A DNA stretch of 64,000 nucleotides. Origin: Paenibacillus sp. HW567. Its GTDB lineage: Bacteria; Bacillota; Bacilli; Paenibacillales; Paenibacillaceae. The notes under the pieces were generated by a model that did not search any database, had not been told where the DNA came from, and saw only the letters and a program-made list of their open reading frames with translations. Made by a program: the position numbers and the translations under genes. Location: the NCBI RefSeq assembly GCF_000374185.1, contig NZ_KB910518.1, forward strand, positions 1,982,162 to 2,046,161, in the 5' to 3' direction. Numbering within the stretch: position 1 is the first letter of the stretch; each line of letters begins with the position of its first letter. Below are positions 50,610-59,053 of the stretch, in pieces.

Positions 50610-51496
50610 CGGCTCTCCTCCCTGTATGCGACAGCAAAAACTTTGGCGAAGTCTACGAGCTTAACTTTGCCTTGGTGGTAGTCGGAGGCGCGGAGACTGG
50701 CGTAAAATTCATCGGGGCGCTCACCGGCACGGCTCATTTGGGCGAAGCGGTTAGCGGTGTCTTCGTGGAAGCCTGCTTGTATCATATGTTCAACGAGGGC
50801 TTCGAAAGGGATCTGCTGGTATTTGGCCCCGATCCCATTCTCGGCAAGAGCCTTAAGCCAGTCGTTGCCTGTGGCCCAGTCGCTGACGACGAATTTCGCG
50901 CTTTTGCCCGCTGGGGTGTGATCAATCAGGGCGTAAGCAACGTCGGCAATATCAACGGGGCTGACCCAACCGTGCGCGATATTAGCCGAAACTGGACTAA
51001 AGACGGTTTGCATTGTTTTGAGGCTCTGCATGTCGGCAAAGAGATTGCTGTAAAAGCCGACAGGACGAATATGGGCAACGTTCACGCCTTCAAGCGAGTT
51101 AAGCGCGTCTTCTGCAATATGATAGATGTACAGGATGCCGGCGTTAGGGTTGTCGGCGCCGACTGAGCTGAGGTTGACTACGTTTTTCACACCTGAATTT
51201 TGGACGGCGGTCTTATAATTTTCAGAGAGTTCGATTGCGCTCTGCCACATGTCGATGCCGGAGGCTGGATTGATACCTGAAATCATGAGATAAACAACGT
51301 CGCTGCCTGTGAAAGCCTGGGTAAGAAAGTCGACGTCCCGGTTGGAGCCGACTGCTGCTTTGGCCCCGAGCGCTTCGATATCGGCGATACGATCACTAGA
51401 GCTTGTGATGACCGTGACGTCGTGTCCGTCAGCGATGAGGCGTGGAAGGTAGTAACGATTAATATTGCCAAGTGAGCCGAGTAGGGTGATTTTCAT
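50606..51496 (-). CDS. NmrA-like NAD(P)-binding protein
   Basis: 296 residues from ATG 51496 (GAAGGAGAA eight bases before; an upstream in-frame ATG lies in the promoter region). N-terminus KITLLGSLGNINRYYLPRLIADGHDVTVITSSSDR with the atypical G-x-x-G-x-x-x loop (LGSLGNINRYYL), AFTGSDVVYLMISG, and VVNLSSVGADNPNAG are typical of atypical SDR/NmrA proteins. They bind NAD(P) and act as redox sensors or quinone/ketone reductases. Its promoter is between two palindromes and it is divergent from a TetR gene, which should repress it. Confidence 0.82.
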   Translation of the reverse strand: MKITLLGSLGNINRYYLPRLIADGHDVTVITSSSDRIADIEALGAKAAVGSNRDVDFLTQAFTGSDVVYLMISGINPASGIDMWQSAIELSENYKTAVQNSGVKNVVNLSSVGADNPNAGILYIYHIAEDALNSLEGVNVAHIRPVGFYSNLFADMQSLKTMQTVFSPVSANIAHGWVSPVDIADVAYALIDHTPAGKSAKFVVSDWATGNDWLKALAENGIGAKYQQIPFEALVEHMIQAGFHEDTANRFAQMSRAGERPDEFYASLRASDYHQGKVKLVDFAKVFAVAYREESR

Positions 51497-51526
51497 TGTG
51501 CATTCTCCTTCTTTTTGATAAAATAG

Positions 51527-51541
51527 TGTCACAAACTGACA
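51527..51541. promoter_or_regulatory. TetR-type operator 1
   Basis: TGTCACAAACTGACA is a 5+5 palindrome (TGTCA/TGACA). It lies in the start region of the NmrA transcript. Confidence 0.72.
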
Positions 51542-51550
51542 TTTGAGAAC

Positions 51551-51580
51551 ATTGTATACCCGCTGGTTTTTTATTGTCAA
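51551..51580 (-). promoter_or_regulatory. Promoter of the NmrA/SDR operon
   Basis: On the minus strand TTGACA (51580-51575) and TACAAT (51556-51551), spacing 18 bp. It lies between the two operators. Confidence 0.7.
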
Positions 51581-51587
51581 GAAAAAA

Positions 51588-51602
51588 TGTCAGAAACTGA
51601 CC
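51588..51602. promoter_or_regulatory. TetR-type operator 2
   Basis: TGTCAGAAACTGACC, the same palindrome with one mismatch, 61 bp from operator 1, just upstream of the -35 box and close to the TetR gene start. Confidence 0.7.
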
Positions 51603-51647
51603 TTTATGATTTTATTCCATAAATAACATAAATAGGAATGATAATAA

Positions 51648-52199
51648 ATGAAAAGTAAAGAAAAATTACAGGCGGCAGCCACCAAATTATTTATGGAAAA
51701 AGGCTATGAAAACACGACTGTGCAGGAGATTGCGAGTCTTGCGGGTGTGACGGAGCGAACCTTTTTCCGGCAGTTCAAGGATAAGTCGGACGTGCTTTTT
51801 GACACGAACAATGAGCTGGGGCGGGAGGTAGCGGCTTTTATCACGGACAATTTTGACGTTGGGAAAAAACCGCTGAAGCTTGCGGTTGAAGGCTTTGTTT
51901 CGATTTCCGGGTTTTTCGATGGCTCGCGGGAGAGAGTGCTGGCGCGGAATCAAATAATTCTAAGCAACCCTGATCTGCAGGAACGGGAGCTGTTGAAGGG
52001 GCAGGTGCTCATTGCGTCTGTCACTAACTCCTTATCTGCCACATCTGATAGCGATCTGTCGGAGCTGGCCGCGCGATTTGCGGTTGAAATTTTTCACATG
52101 GCATTTAATAAATGGATTAAAAGCGCTGACAAAAGCTTTGCGGAGCAACTGCTGATTGTGTATGAGTTGTATGAGAACTCGTTTTGTTGCGTGGATTGA
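51648..52199 (+). CDS. TetR/AcrR family regulator
   Basis: 183 residues. The N-terminal helix-turn-helix KEKLQAAATKLFMEKGYENTTVQEIASLAGVTERTFFRQFKDKSDVLFD (4-51) is fully typical; the C-terminal ligand domain is family-variable. It faces away from the NmrA/SDR operon. Twin TGTCA-N5-TGACA operators in the shared intergenic region fit repression of both directions, with release by an electrophile or drug. Start ATG 51648 with weak AATGATAATAA upstream. Confidence 0.9.
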   Translation: MKSKEKLQAAATKLFMEKGYENTTVQEIASLAGVTERTFFRQFKDKSDVLFDTNNELGREVAAFITDNFDVGKKPLKLAVEGFVSISGFFDGSRERVLARNQIILSNPDLQERELLKGQVLIASVTNSLSATSDSDLSELAARFAVEIFHMAFNKWIKSADKSFAEQLLIVYELYENSFCCVD

Positions 52200-52364
52200 A
52201 ATACGAATAATTTCGTCGTCATTTAGGGTAAGGTTCACGTTCACGACATTTATGGGCATTTTCAATAGAAAAACAGTGTTTTTTTACAACCCATCTGGAG
52301 TTGTGGCGCGTTAGCCTTTATAATATGACGAGTATACTGTAAAAAAGGAAAAGGTGTTAAATTC

Positions 52365-53921
52365 ATGAGCATATTAAATGTAGAACGGCTGAGTCACGGG
52401 TTTGGAGACCGGGCGATATTCAGCGATGTATCCTTCCGCCTTTTGAAGGGCGAGCATATTGGTCTGATCGGCGCCAACGGTGAAGGGAAGTCTACCTTCA
52501 TGAACATTATCACAGGCAAGCTCCAGCCGGACGAAGGTAAGGTCGAATGGGCGAAACGCATGCGGGCCGGTTATCTGGACCAGCACGCGGTGCTGACGAA
52601 AGGGTTATCCATTCGCGATGTTCTGCGCGGGGCCTTTCAATATCTGTTCGATATGGAACAAGAGATGAACGACATGTATGGCAAAATGGGCGACGTGTCT
52701 CCTGAGGAACTGGAGCAGCTTCTTGAGGATGTCGGAACGATTCAGGACACACTGACCAGCCAGGATTTTTATATGATCGACGCCAAAATCGACGAAACCG
52801 CCCGCGGGCTGGGACTGACGGACATCGGTCTGGACAAGGATGTTCATGATCTCAGCGGCGGACAGCGGACCAAGGTGCTGCTGGCTAAGCTGCTGCTGGA
52901 GAAGCCGGACATTCTGCTGCTTGACGAGCCTACGAACTATCTTGACGAGCAGCACATCGTATGGCTGAGACGGTATTTGCAGGAATACGAAAATGCCTTC
53001 ATTCTGATCTCGCATGACATTCCGTTCCTGAACAGCGTCATCAACCTGATCTACCATATGGAGAATCAGTCGCTGACGCGTTATGTGGGGGATTACGACT
53101 ATTTCCAGCAGGTGTACGAGGCGAAGAAGCTGCAGCTTGAGTCTGCCTTTAAACGCCAGCAGCAGGAAATCGCGGATCTTAAGGACTTCGTTGCCCGGAA
53201 CAAGGCCAGCGTGGCTACGCGGAATATGGCGATGTCCCGGCAGAAGAAGCTGGACAAGATGGACGTTATCGAGCTCGCGAGGGAAAAACCGAAGCCGCAG
53301 TTCAACTTCAAGGATGCGCGCACGTCCGGCAAGCTGATCTTCGAAACCAAGGACCTCGTGATCGGCTACGATTCACCGTTGTCGAGACCTCTGGACCTGC
53401 AAATGGAACGTGGGCAGAAGATCGCTCTCGTCGGCGCGAACGGGATCGGGAAAACGACGCTGCTGCGCAGCATTCTCGGCCAAATCCCTGCCATTTCCGG
53501 TTCGGCCAGACTCGGTGACCTGCTGGAAATCGGCTATTTCGAGCAGGAAATCAAGGGAACGAACTACAATACCTGTATTGAAGAGATTTGGACCGAGTTC
53601 CCGTCCTATACCCAGTTTGAAATCCGGGCGGCACTTGCAAAATGCGGTCTGACCACACAGCATATCGAGAGCAAGGTCGCGGTCTTAAGCGGGGGAGAGA
53701 AAGCCAAGGTCCGCTTGTGCAAGCTGATCAACCGCGAGACAAATCTGCTCGTACTGGATGAACCGACGAACCATCTCGATGTGGATGCAAAGGACGAATT
53801 GCAGCGCGCGCTCAAAGCGTATAAGGGCAGCATTTTGCTGATTTCCCATGAACCTGAATTTTACCGCGATATTGTGACGGAAACGTGGAATTGCGAATCG
53901 TGGACGACAAAAGTATTCTAA
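52365..53921 (+). CDS. ABC-F family ATPase (YkpA/YbiT-like)
   Basis: 518 residues with two ATP-binding cassettes and no membrane helices. First: Walker A GANGEGKST, signature LSGGQRTK, Walker B ILLLDEPTNYLD. Second: GANGIGKTT, LSGGEKAK, LLVLDEPTNHLD. A charged coiled linker (~240-305, KKLQLESAFKRQQQEIADLKDFVARNK) is the P-site tRNA-interacting motif region. ABC-F proteins act on the ribosome, in translation factors or antibiotic protection. The even spacing and the Y-D-Y-F-Q-Q after the first domain suggest the YkpA/YbiT group rather than a resistance determinant. AAGGAAAAGG precedes the ATG. Confidence 0.92.
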   Translation: MSILNVERLSHGFGDRAIFSDVSFRLLKGEHIGLIGANGEGKSTFMNIITGKLQPDEGKVEWAKRMRAGYLDQHAVLTKGLSIRDVLRGAFQYLFDMEQEMNDMYGKMGDVSPEELEQLLEDVGTIQDTLTSQDFYMIDAKIDETARGLGLTDIGLDKDVHDLSGGQRTKVLLAKLLLEKPDILLLDEPTNYLDEQHIVWLRRYLQEYENAFILISHDIPFLNSVINLIYHMENQSLTRYVGDYDYFQQVYEAKKLQLESAFKRQQQEIADLKDFVARNKASVATRNMAMSRQKKLDKMDVIELAREKPKPQFNFKDARTSGKLIFETKDLVIGYDSPLSRPLDLQMERGQKIALVGANGIGKTTLLRSILGQIPAISGSARLGDLLEIGYFEQEIKGTNYNTCIEEIWTEFPSYTQFEIRAALAKCGLTTQHIESKVAVLSGGEKAKVRLCKLINRETNLLVLDEPTNHLDVDAKDELQRALKAYKGSILLISHEPEFYRDIVTETWNCESWTTKVF

Positions 53922-53950
53922 TTGGCCCGCAATAATGCTGGTCTGCACGG

Positions 53951-54004
53951 TGACCCGTAAGCTGGAAGCTTTGAGAAAAGCGACCCTCTTACGGGTCATT
54001 TTTC
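53951..54004 (+). terminator. Terminator after the ABC-F gene
   Basis: TGACCCGTAAG and CTTACGGGTCA form an 11-bp stem around a 26-base loop, then TTTTTC. Confidence 0.85.
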
Positions 54005-54135
54005 TTGCCGCTCCGCATGAAATGCACTAATTGTTGGGGTGCCCCGCCCGCTGGCCGCTATGCTATAGTAGACGTCGAAAGATAGGCCGAAATCAAGTGC
54101 GGCCAGATATAAAGTGAAGGATACAGGGTGAGCGT

Positions 54136-55257
54136 ATGGAAATACATAATCAGGTAACGTCTGTGAAGCAGTCCAAAAGGAGCGCGGTCAATATCATTAT
54201 TGACGGCATCTCCGGAATTTTCCTCCCCATTGTCAATATTCTGAGTGCGGCGGGCATTATGAAAGGGTTATTGGCCGGCGCGGCGGCACTGGGGCTGATC
54301 AGTAAAACGGAAGGCACGTATACTGTGCTGAACGCGATGGCGGACAGTCTGTTCTACTATCTTCCTGTTCTTCTGGCGTATACAGCCGCCCGGAAATTCA
54401 AGGCTAATCCATTTACCGCCGTTGTGATCGCCGGGGTGCTCTTGTACCCGAGTCTGACCAATCTATTTGCAGAACATGTGACAATCCGATATCTCGGCAT
54501 GGGCATTACTTCCGTCAACTATCCGGCGAGTGCTATTCCAATCATTCTCGCAGTAGGCTTGCTGGTCTATGTCGAACGAATCTGCATCAAAGTGTTGCCC
54601 GAGATTATTCGTGAATTCTTTACACCGTTGATCTCAATTATCGTAGTATCGTCTGTGACGCTGCTGGTGTTCGGGCCGCTGGGCACACTTGCCGGGGATG
54701 CGCTCGCTCAAGGTTACCGCTTTGTGTATAATCTTAGCTCTGTAGGAGCGGGCATGGTAATAGGCGCAATTATTCAGCCGATGGTCATCTTCGGTTTGCA
54801 CTGGAGTCTGGTGCCGCTGGCGATCAACAACATCACGCTGAATGGTTCGGATACCCTCTTGGCTCTAATGGGCCCGGCCTCTTTCGCACAGGCGGGAGCA
54901 GCGCTTGCGGTATTCATCAAAGCTAAAGATAAGAAGTTCAAAACCTTGAGCTTGTCCGCCTCCATTTCGGCCCTGTTCGGAGTCACCGAGCCCGCGATGT
55001 TCGGGGTGAACCTGCCCTTGCGCAAGCCGATGATCGCCGTCTGCTGCGCCGGAGCCATCGGCGGGGGAATGGCCGGGATGTTCGGCTCGTCCGCGATCTC
55101 TTTCGCTTTTGCGGGACTGGCGACCTTGCCCGCTTACCTGGGAGAGGGGTTCGGCGGCTTCCTGATCGCTTGCACGACTAGCTTCCTGATCGCTCTGATT
55201 GCGACACTGCTCATGCGTCTGGAGCCTGGACCTGGAGTGGAGGCAAGCGCAGAGTAA
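54136..55257 (+). CDS. Orphan PTS EIIC protein (glucose/beta-glucoside type)
   Basis: 373 residues with about ten membrane helices. The EIIC block GISGIFLPIVNILSAAGIMKGLLAGAAALG (~24-54), GLHWSLVPLAINNI with conserved His, and the hallmark GVTEPAMFGVNLPLRKP (~282-298) are present. It carries neither a EIIB domain before nor a EIIA domain after, unlike BglF/BglP-type EIIBCA, so it needs partners encoded elsewhere. No EIIA/EIIB gene is in the window. The substrate is probably a glucoside. It is monocistronic, convergent with the mannanase gene and separated from it by a strong hairpin. Confidence 0.86.
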   Translation: MEIHNQVTSVKQSKRSAVNIIIDGISGIFLPIVNILSAAGIMKGLLAGAAALGLISKTEGTYTVLNAMADSLFYYLPVLLAYTAARKFKANPFTAVVIAGVLLYPSLTNLFAEHVTIRYLGMGITSVNYPASAIPIILAVGLLVYVERICIKVLPEIIREFFTPLISIIVVSSVTLLVFGPLGTLAGDALAQGYRFVYNLSSVGAGMVIGAIIQPMVIFGLHWSLVPLAINNITLNGSDTLLALMGPASFAQAGAALAVFIKAKDKKFKTLSLSASISALFGVTEPAMFGVNLPLRKPMIAVCCAGAIGGGMAGMFGSSAISFAFAGLATLPAYLGEGFGGFLIACTTSFLIALIATLLMRLEPGPGVEASAE

Positions 55258-55284
55258 GGGGAAGAAGTGTGAAGGCGTTGAATC

Positions 55285-55322
55285 AAAAAAGGTTGGAGCA
55301 GGGGAACCCCTGCTCCAACCTT
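55285..55322. terminator. Bidirectional terminator
   Basis: GGTTGGAGCAGGGG, loop AA, CCCCTGCTCCAACC: a perfect 14-bp stem. On the minus strand it is followed by TTTTTT, so it mainly ends the mannanase gene. Confidence 0.85.
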
Positions 55323-55329
55323 GTACCCC

Positions 55330-57912
55330 TTACGGCTCAATCCCCCATACAAGCTGCCCGTTCATATACCCGGTAACCTGTTCATTGTTAGCGAACTGAC
55401 TGCCGGATGCCTTGAACGAGTAATCGTCTGCCTGGTTGTAATTGGACCAGTTGTTTTTGGAGAAACGTGCTTGAATTTCTGCGCTCTGGCCGGGATTAAG
55501 CGCTCCAGCGGAGCTCGTAAAGCCGACTTCCAGATAATAATCGGCCCCGGCAACCGGAGACGCCAGTTTTACGAATGTGCTGGTTACATTTGCACTTCCG
55601 ATACTGGCCCAGTCGGACCAGAAGCTCTGTGCGTTGTCCCCGTCAATCGTATAATAATAACGGAGCTTGACATCACTTAGCTGAATCGCTGTATTTCCGG
55701 AGTTGACGATTTTGAATTTGGGTGAAATTCCGTTGGTGGAGGCACTTGTGTTGCCGTTAAAGGCTTGGACCGTCAAATTTCCCGCAGGTACATGAACACT
55801 GCTGTCCGCCACATTTATTGCTAGAGCAGCATTATTTCCTCCGCTGAAATGAAAGGTTATCGCATTCTGGCCCAGCGGCAGCGTGGAGAGATAGGATTTC
55901 TTCAGAACGGCAGCCGTGCCGGATACCGTATAATCCTGGCCCGATACAAGAGTATAATTTCCATTACTTATGCTTGCAAGCTGGTGCCCGTTTAAGACAA
56001 GGGATACGGAAATATCCTGCTGCAGATTCGCCGCTTTATCAAATGCCGCATTCACAGGCGAAATTGCTGCACCCGGAGTTGAATCGACAATTTTGACTTT
56101 TAATACGGGATCTTGTCCTTTATTAAAATCAAAGACGATCGAATGCTCGCCAACCGGCAGCCCGGCCAGGAATGATTTTGTCAGCAGCAGCGTACTTCCG
56201 CTCAAGGTATAATCCTGATTTACTATCAATGTACTGGTGCCTGCCCGGAGAGCGGTTAACGTATTGCCGTTAGCATTGATGGTTACACTCTTGTCGCTTT
56301 GATTCGGCGCATACTTGTCAAACTCAACGTTTGCAGGTGTGATGGACGCGCTTGGGGTGGGGTTTGTAACGGTTAAATCGGGCAGCTCATCCAGCGTGAT
56401 TACGTAATTACTCTGATACAGCGTTTTCAAGGTAGCCGGATAATTAAAAGCGTTACTCATAAGATGCTCGCCATACCAAGGCAGGAAATAGAGCCAGCCC
56501 GCTTTTTCCTCGGTCAAATTCTGTACGCTTGGAACGGTGTCGTTCTCCGTCATGGCTACCATTTTCTTGCCGCCGGTTAAATCAACAAGCTTATAGAATA
56601 TTGGCGTAATGGCATCCTCATTGGGTACGCCGGACAATCCGTCATTGCGGTTGTAGATCGTATTGTATTTATCGTAGCCGACAATATCGACCTTATCGCT
56701 GCCGGGATACCATGCAGGAGAAGTGCTGTACACGTAGCTGTTATAGGTCCAGATCAAATTGTGCAAGCCGTACGTCTTCGTAAGCTCGGTATAGAGCTGA
56801 TCCCATAGCTTCTTGTACACCTCCGCGCCTGCCGAAGCCCACCAGAACCACGCGCCTTCCCCTTTCAATCCGCCGTTGCCTTCTGCCTCATGATAGGGAC
56901 GGAAAATTACCGGCACATTGTTATTCTGCAGAATCTGCAGTTGTTCTGCCATATCTTTAATAGCCAACATTACGTATTGATATTCTTTCGTACCGGGAAC
57001 CACCGCATTCGCTGTATTGAAATTGGTCTCTGTCGGCTTGTAGGTAGCGTTCTTCCAATCCACAGATTGCCCGAGCTGATAGGTGGTGAAATTCCGGGGC
57101 ACATTAATGTGCCAGGAAGTTGTTGCGATCCCTTTCCGGTTTTTTACCCAATCTATCATCCGGGCGGTTGTGTTGTCCTCCCAGCCGTAGAGCGGATTAT
57201 AGTTCATAAGATCGAAGCCGCGGATTGCCGGATATTTTCCGGTTAAATTGTGAATCCAATCAAACTCCAGTTCTGAATTGCCGTCATTTCCGCCGCCGTA
57301 AATTTCCTGTTGGCCGGAGAGAATATGGTTGCCGTATACCTGCGTTAAATAATTCATCAAAGCCTGAGTTTCCGGGGTGGCTTGAGAATCAGTGAGGACA
57401 GGCTGGACAATCAAGGGATCTAGAGCGGCATGATCCACAGTAAAGCTGTCAAAATAAGCGAATCCCCAACCGGCCTTCAGCTCGATGGTATTGCTTCCCT
57501 GGTTCAGCTTTTGATAGCCAAAATCGAAATTTGACCACTTGGTCGTGTAAGGCAGCATATACGAACCCCTGTTAGTGCCGTTAACGGATAAATATTGAAG
57601 TCTGCCGTCAGCACTGAGCTCTTGCATATACCGGGTGGAGATCGTATACATGCCGGTTTCCGGGACAGTCACTTTGAAGGTTATTGTGCCGGAATTCTGC
57701 ATCCAGACAAATCCGCTCCCGGAGTATCCGGGCTTAGGTTGTCCGTAAATTTGAGTCACCACTTGAAGATCGGAGGTGAGCTGAGCGTTTTCGCTCTCAA
57801 TCGTGAACAGTGCAGTGTCTGCATGAGCGGGGGCTGTGATCACTAATCCGAGCAGCAGAGAAAATGAAAGCATCATTGCGCTTGCCTTTTGGAGCAATTT
57901 TTTCATGTTCAT
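55330..57912 (-). CDS. Modular secreted beta-mannanase (GH26) with CBMs
   Basis: 860 residues. Signal peptide 1-31 (cleavage APAHA-D). Residues ~33-165 are a CBM35/CBM6-like module (IESENAQL...WGFAYFDSFTV). The GH26 domain runs ~175-505: SGQQEIYGG, the acid/base Glu342 in RPYHEAEG, and nucleophile Glu456 in MVAMTEN; WFWWASAG and LIWTYNS are also typical. Two X2-type (CBM_X2) repeats follow (~525-610 and ~617-705, each with ...DYTLSGSTLLLTKSFLAGLPVGEHSIVFDF), then a CBM3-type cellulose-binding module (710-860, LTVQAFNGNTSASTNGISPKFKIVNSGN). It degrades mannan in plant cell walls outside the cell. Start ATG 57912 with AAAGGAAGATG upstream. Confidence 0.93.
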   Translation of the reverse strand: MNMKKLLQKASAMMLSFSLLLGLVITAPAHADTALFTIESENAQLTSDLQVVTQIYGQPKPGYSGSGFVWMQNSGTITFKVTVPETGMYTISTRYMQELSADGRLQYLSVNGTNRGSYMLPYTTKWSNFDFGYQKLNQGSNTIELKAGWGFAYFDSFTVDHAALDPLIVQPVLTDSQATPETQALMNYLTQVYGNHILSGQQEIYGGGNDGNSELEFDWIHNLTGKYPAIRGFDLMNYNPLYGWEDNTTARMIDWVKNRKGIATTSWHINVPRNFTTYQLGQSVDWKNATYKPTETNFNTANAVVPGTKEYQYVMLAIKDMAEQLQILQNNNVPVIFRPYHEAEGNGGLKGEGAWFWWASAGAEVYKKLWDQLYTELTKTYGLHNLIWTYNSYVYSTSPAWYPGSDKVDIVGYDKYNTIYNRNDGLSGVPNEDAITPIFYKLVDLTGGKKMVAMTENDTVPSVQNLTEEKAGWLYFLPWYGEHLMSNAFNYPATLKTLYQSNYVITLDELPDLTVTNPTPSASITPANVEFDKYAPNQSDKSVTINANGNTLTALRAGTSTLIVNQDYTLSGSTLLLTKSFLAGLPVGEHSIVFDFNKGQDPVLKVKIVDSTPGAAISPVNAAFDKAANLQQDISVSLVLNGHQLASISNGNYTLVSGQDYTVSGTAAVLKKSYLSTLPLGQNAITFHFSGGNNAALAINVADSSVHVPAGNLTVQAFNGNTSASTNGISPKFKIVNSGNTAIQLSDVKLRYYYTIDGDNAQSFWSDWASIGSANVTSTFVKLASPVAGADYYLEVGFTSSAGALNPGQSAEIQARFSKNNWSNYNQADDYSFKASGSQFANNEQVTGYMNGQLVWGIEP

Positions 57913-58186
57913 CTTCCTTTCGATATGAAATTTGATGAATAACTTATCAATCTATCGAATCATGATGGCGCTTTCATAGTTAACATAGCATATGTATCAA
58001 ATTATGTAAATATATGGTGTCTAAAAATTCTGTGCTTCGTTTTTTGTATATTGGTGGGAGCTGGAAAGAAGGAGTCTAAAAAGCGGGTGTCGAAGCATCT
58101 ACAACGGAAGAAGAATTCTTGTATCTACTATCCTTGGAGTATTCTGCAATGAATAACAAATCTATGTTGGTTGGAGGATTCAGCCT
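57913..58186. other. Upstream region of mannanase gene
   Basis: No gene seen. Very AT-rich around 57940-58030. It holds the mannanase promoter (minus) and that of the 58187 gene (plus), not resolvable by eye; no cre box that I can defend. Confidence 0.4.
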
Positions 58187-58834
58187 ATGGGAGAGAAGAA
58201 AGTTGGAGCAAGCGATTATCTTGCATTAGGTTTATATGCTTTTGCAGGATTCGGTCTTGAGGTTGTACTGTCGATGCTATTGCCTTCTATACTCGGTGTT
58301 GAAAGCTCAGAGTATACCCTCATCCATCATTGTATACACTGGGTGCTTACATGCATTTTGTGGGGAAGTATGGCACTATTTTTGATAAGGCTTTCAAGGA
58401 AGAAATACTCTTTTGATATTATGAAGTTAAACGAAGCTCCTGACTCTAAAGGATGGTTCCTTGCGGCTCTGATTTCTGTTATAGCAATTGCAGCGACCAC
58501 CATTGTATGGGGAGGCTTTAAACCAGTTGAAGAATACAAGGGTATCGTTAGATTCATTTTTCAGAATATCTATTACTTGTTTGAAGCGGCCTTGATTCTG
58601 CTAACGATTGCTTTTGGACAAAAAATTGGTGACACGCTCATTAAAAAAGGCGGGCTGCCGTATGGAGGGATCTTTCTTGCACTCACCTGGGGGCTCATCC
58701 ATATTCTGCTCCAGGGAGGTCAAACCGGTGTCTATGCTTTCTTCATGTCCATTCTATACGGGCTGGTATACATATTGTTAAAAAAGAATATCCGGTATTC
58801 ATATATGATGACCGCTATTATATTTATTTTATAA
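58187..58834 (+). CDS. CPBP-like membrane protein lacking catalytic motif 1
   Basis: 215 residues, six to seven membrane helices. The layout (helix with E-x-A, then TWGLIHILLQGGQTGVYAFFMSILYGLVYILLKKN) resembles CPBP proteases, with the second motif F-x-x-x-H retained as LTWGLIHIL and the N-terminal KKVGASDYLALGLYAFAGFGLEVVLSMLLP. The E-E-x-x-x-R catalytic motif is not found; its position reads FEAALILLTIAFGQKIGD. So it may be an inactive homologue with immunity-like or scaffold roles. GGAGG precedes the ATG by ~10 bases. Confidence 0.55.
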   Translation: MGEKKVGASDYLALGLYAFAGFGLEVVLSMLLPSILGVESSEYTLIHHCIHWVLTCILWGSMALFLIRLSRKKYSFDIMKLNEAPDSKGWFLAALISVIAIAATTIVWGGFKPVEEYKGIVRFIFQNIYYLFEAALILLTIAFGQKIGDTLIKKGGLPYGGIFLALTWGLIHILLQGGQTGVYAFFMSILYGLVYILLKKNIRYSYMMTAIIFIL

Positions 58835-58883
58835 GCCCCCTTGAGGGGGAGCCGAGTAAGTAGTGCGGTTGGCGAATGTGTCA

Positions 58884-58925
58884 AAAGGTTCCAAGCAGAA
58901 GTTATTCTGCCGGGAGCCTTTTTTG
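58884..58925 (+). terminator. Rho-independent terminator
   Basis: AAAGGTTCC...CAGAA, loop GTTA, TTCTG...GGGAGCCTTTTTT. It closes the 58187 gene unit. Confidence 0.75.
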
Positions 58926-59053
58926 TAGTATAAACGTGAAAAAAACACAAAGGGCACGCAAATTGTTAAAAAAGCACAAAAAACTTCATAACTCTTTTAT
59001 ACTTTCGCGCAAACATTTTTAAGACTTGATTTGCATAATGAAGGTAGAAAAAT

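Noticed and set aside
53083..53337. Arg/Ser-rich frames inside the ABC-F gene
   Set aside because: Out-of-frame shadows in a GC-rich gene with intact Walker motifs in the main frame.
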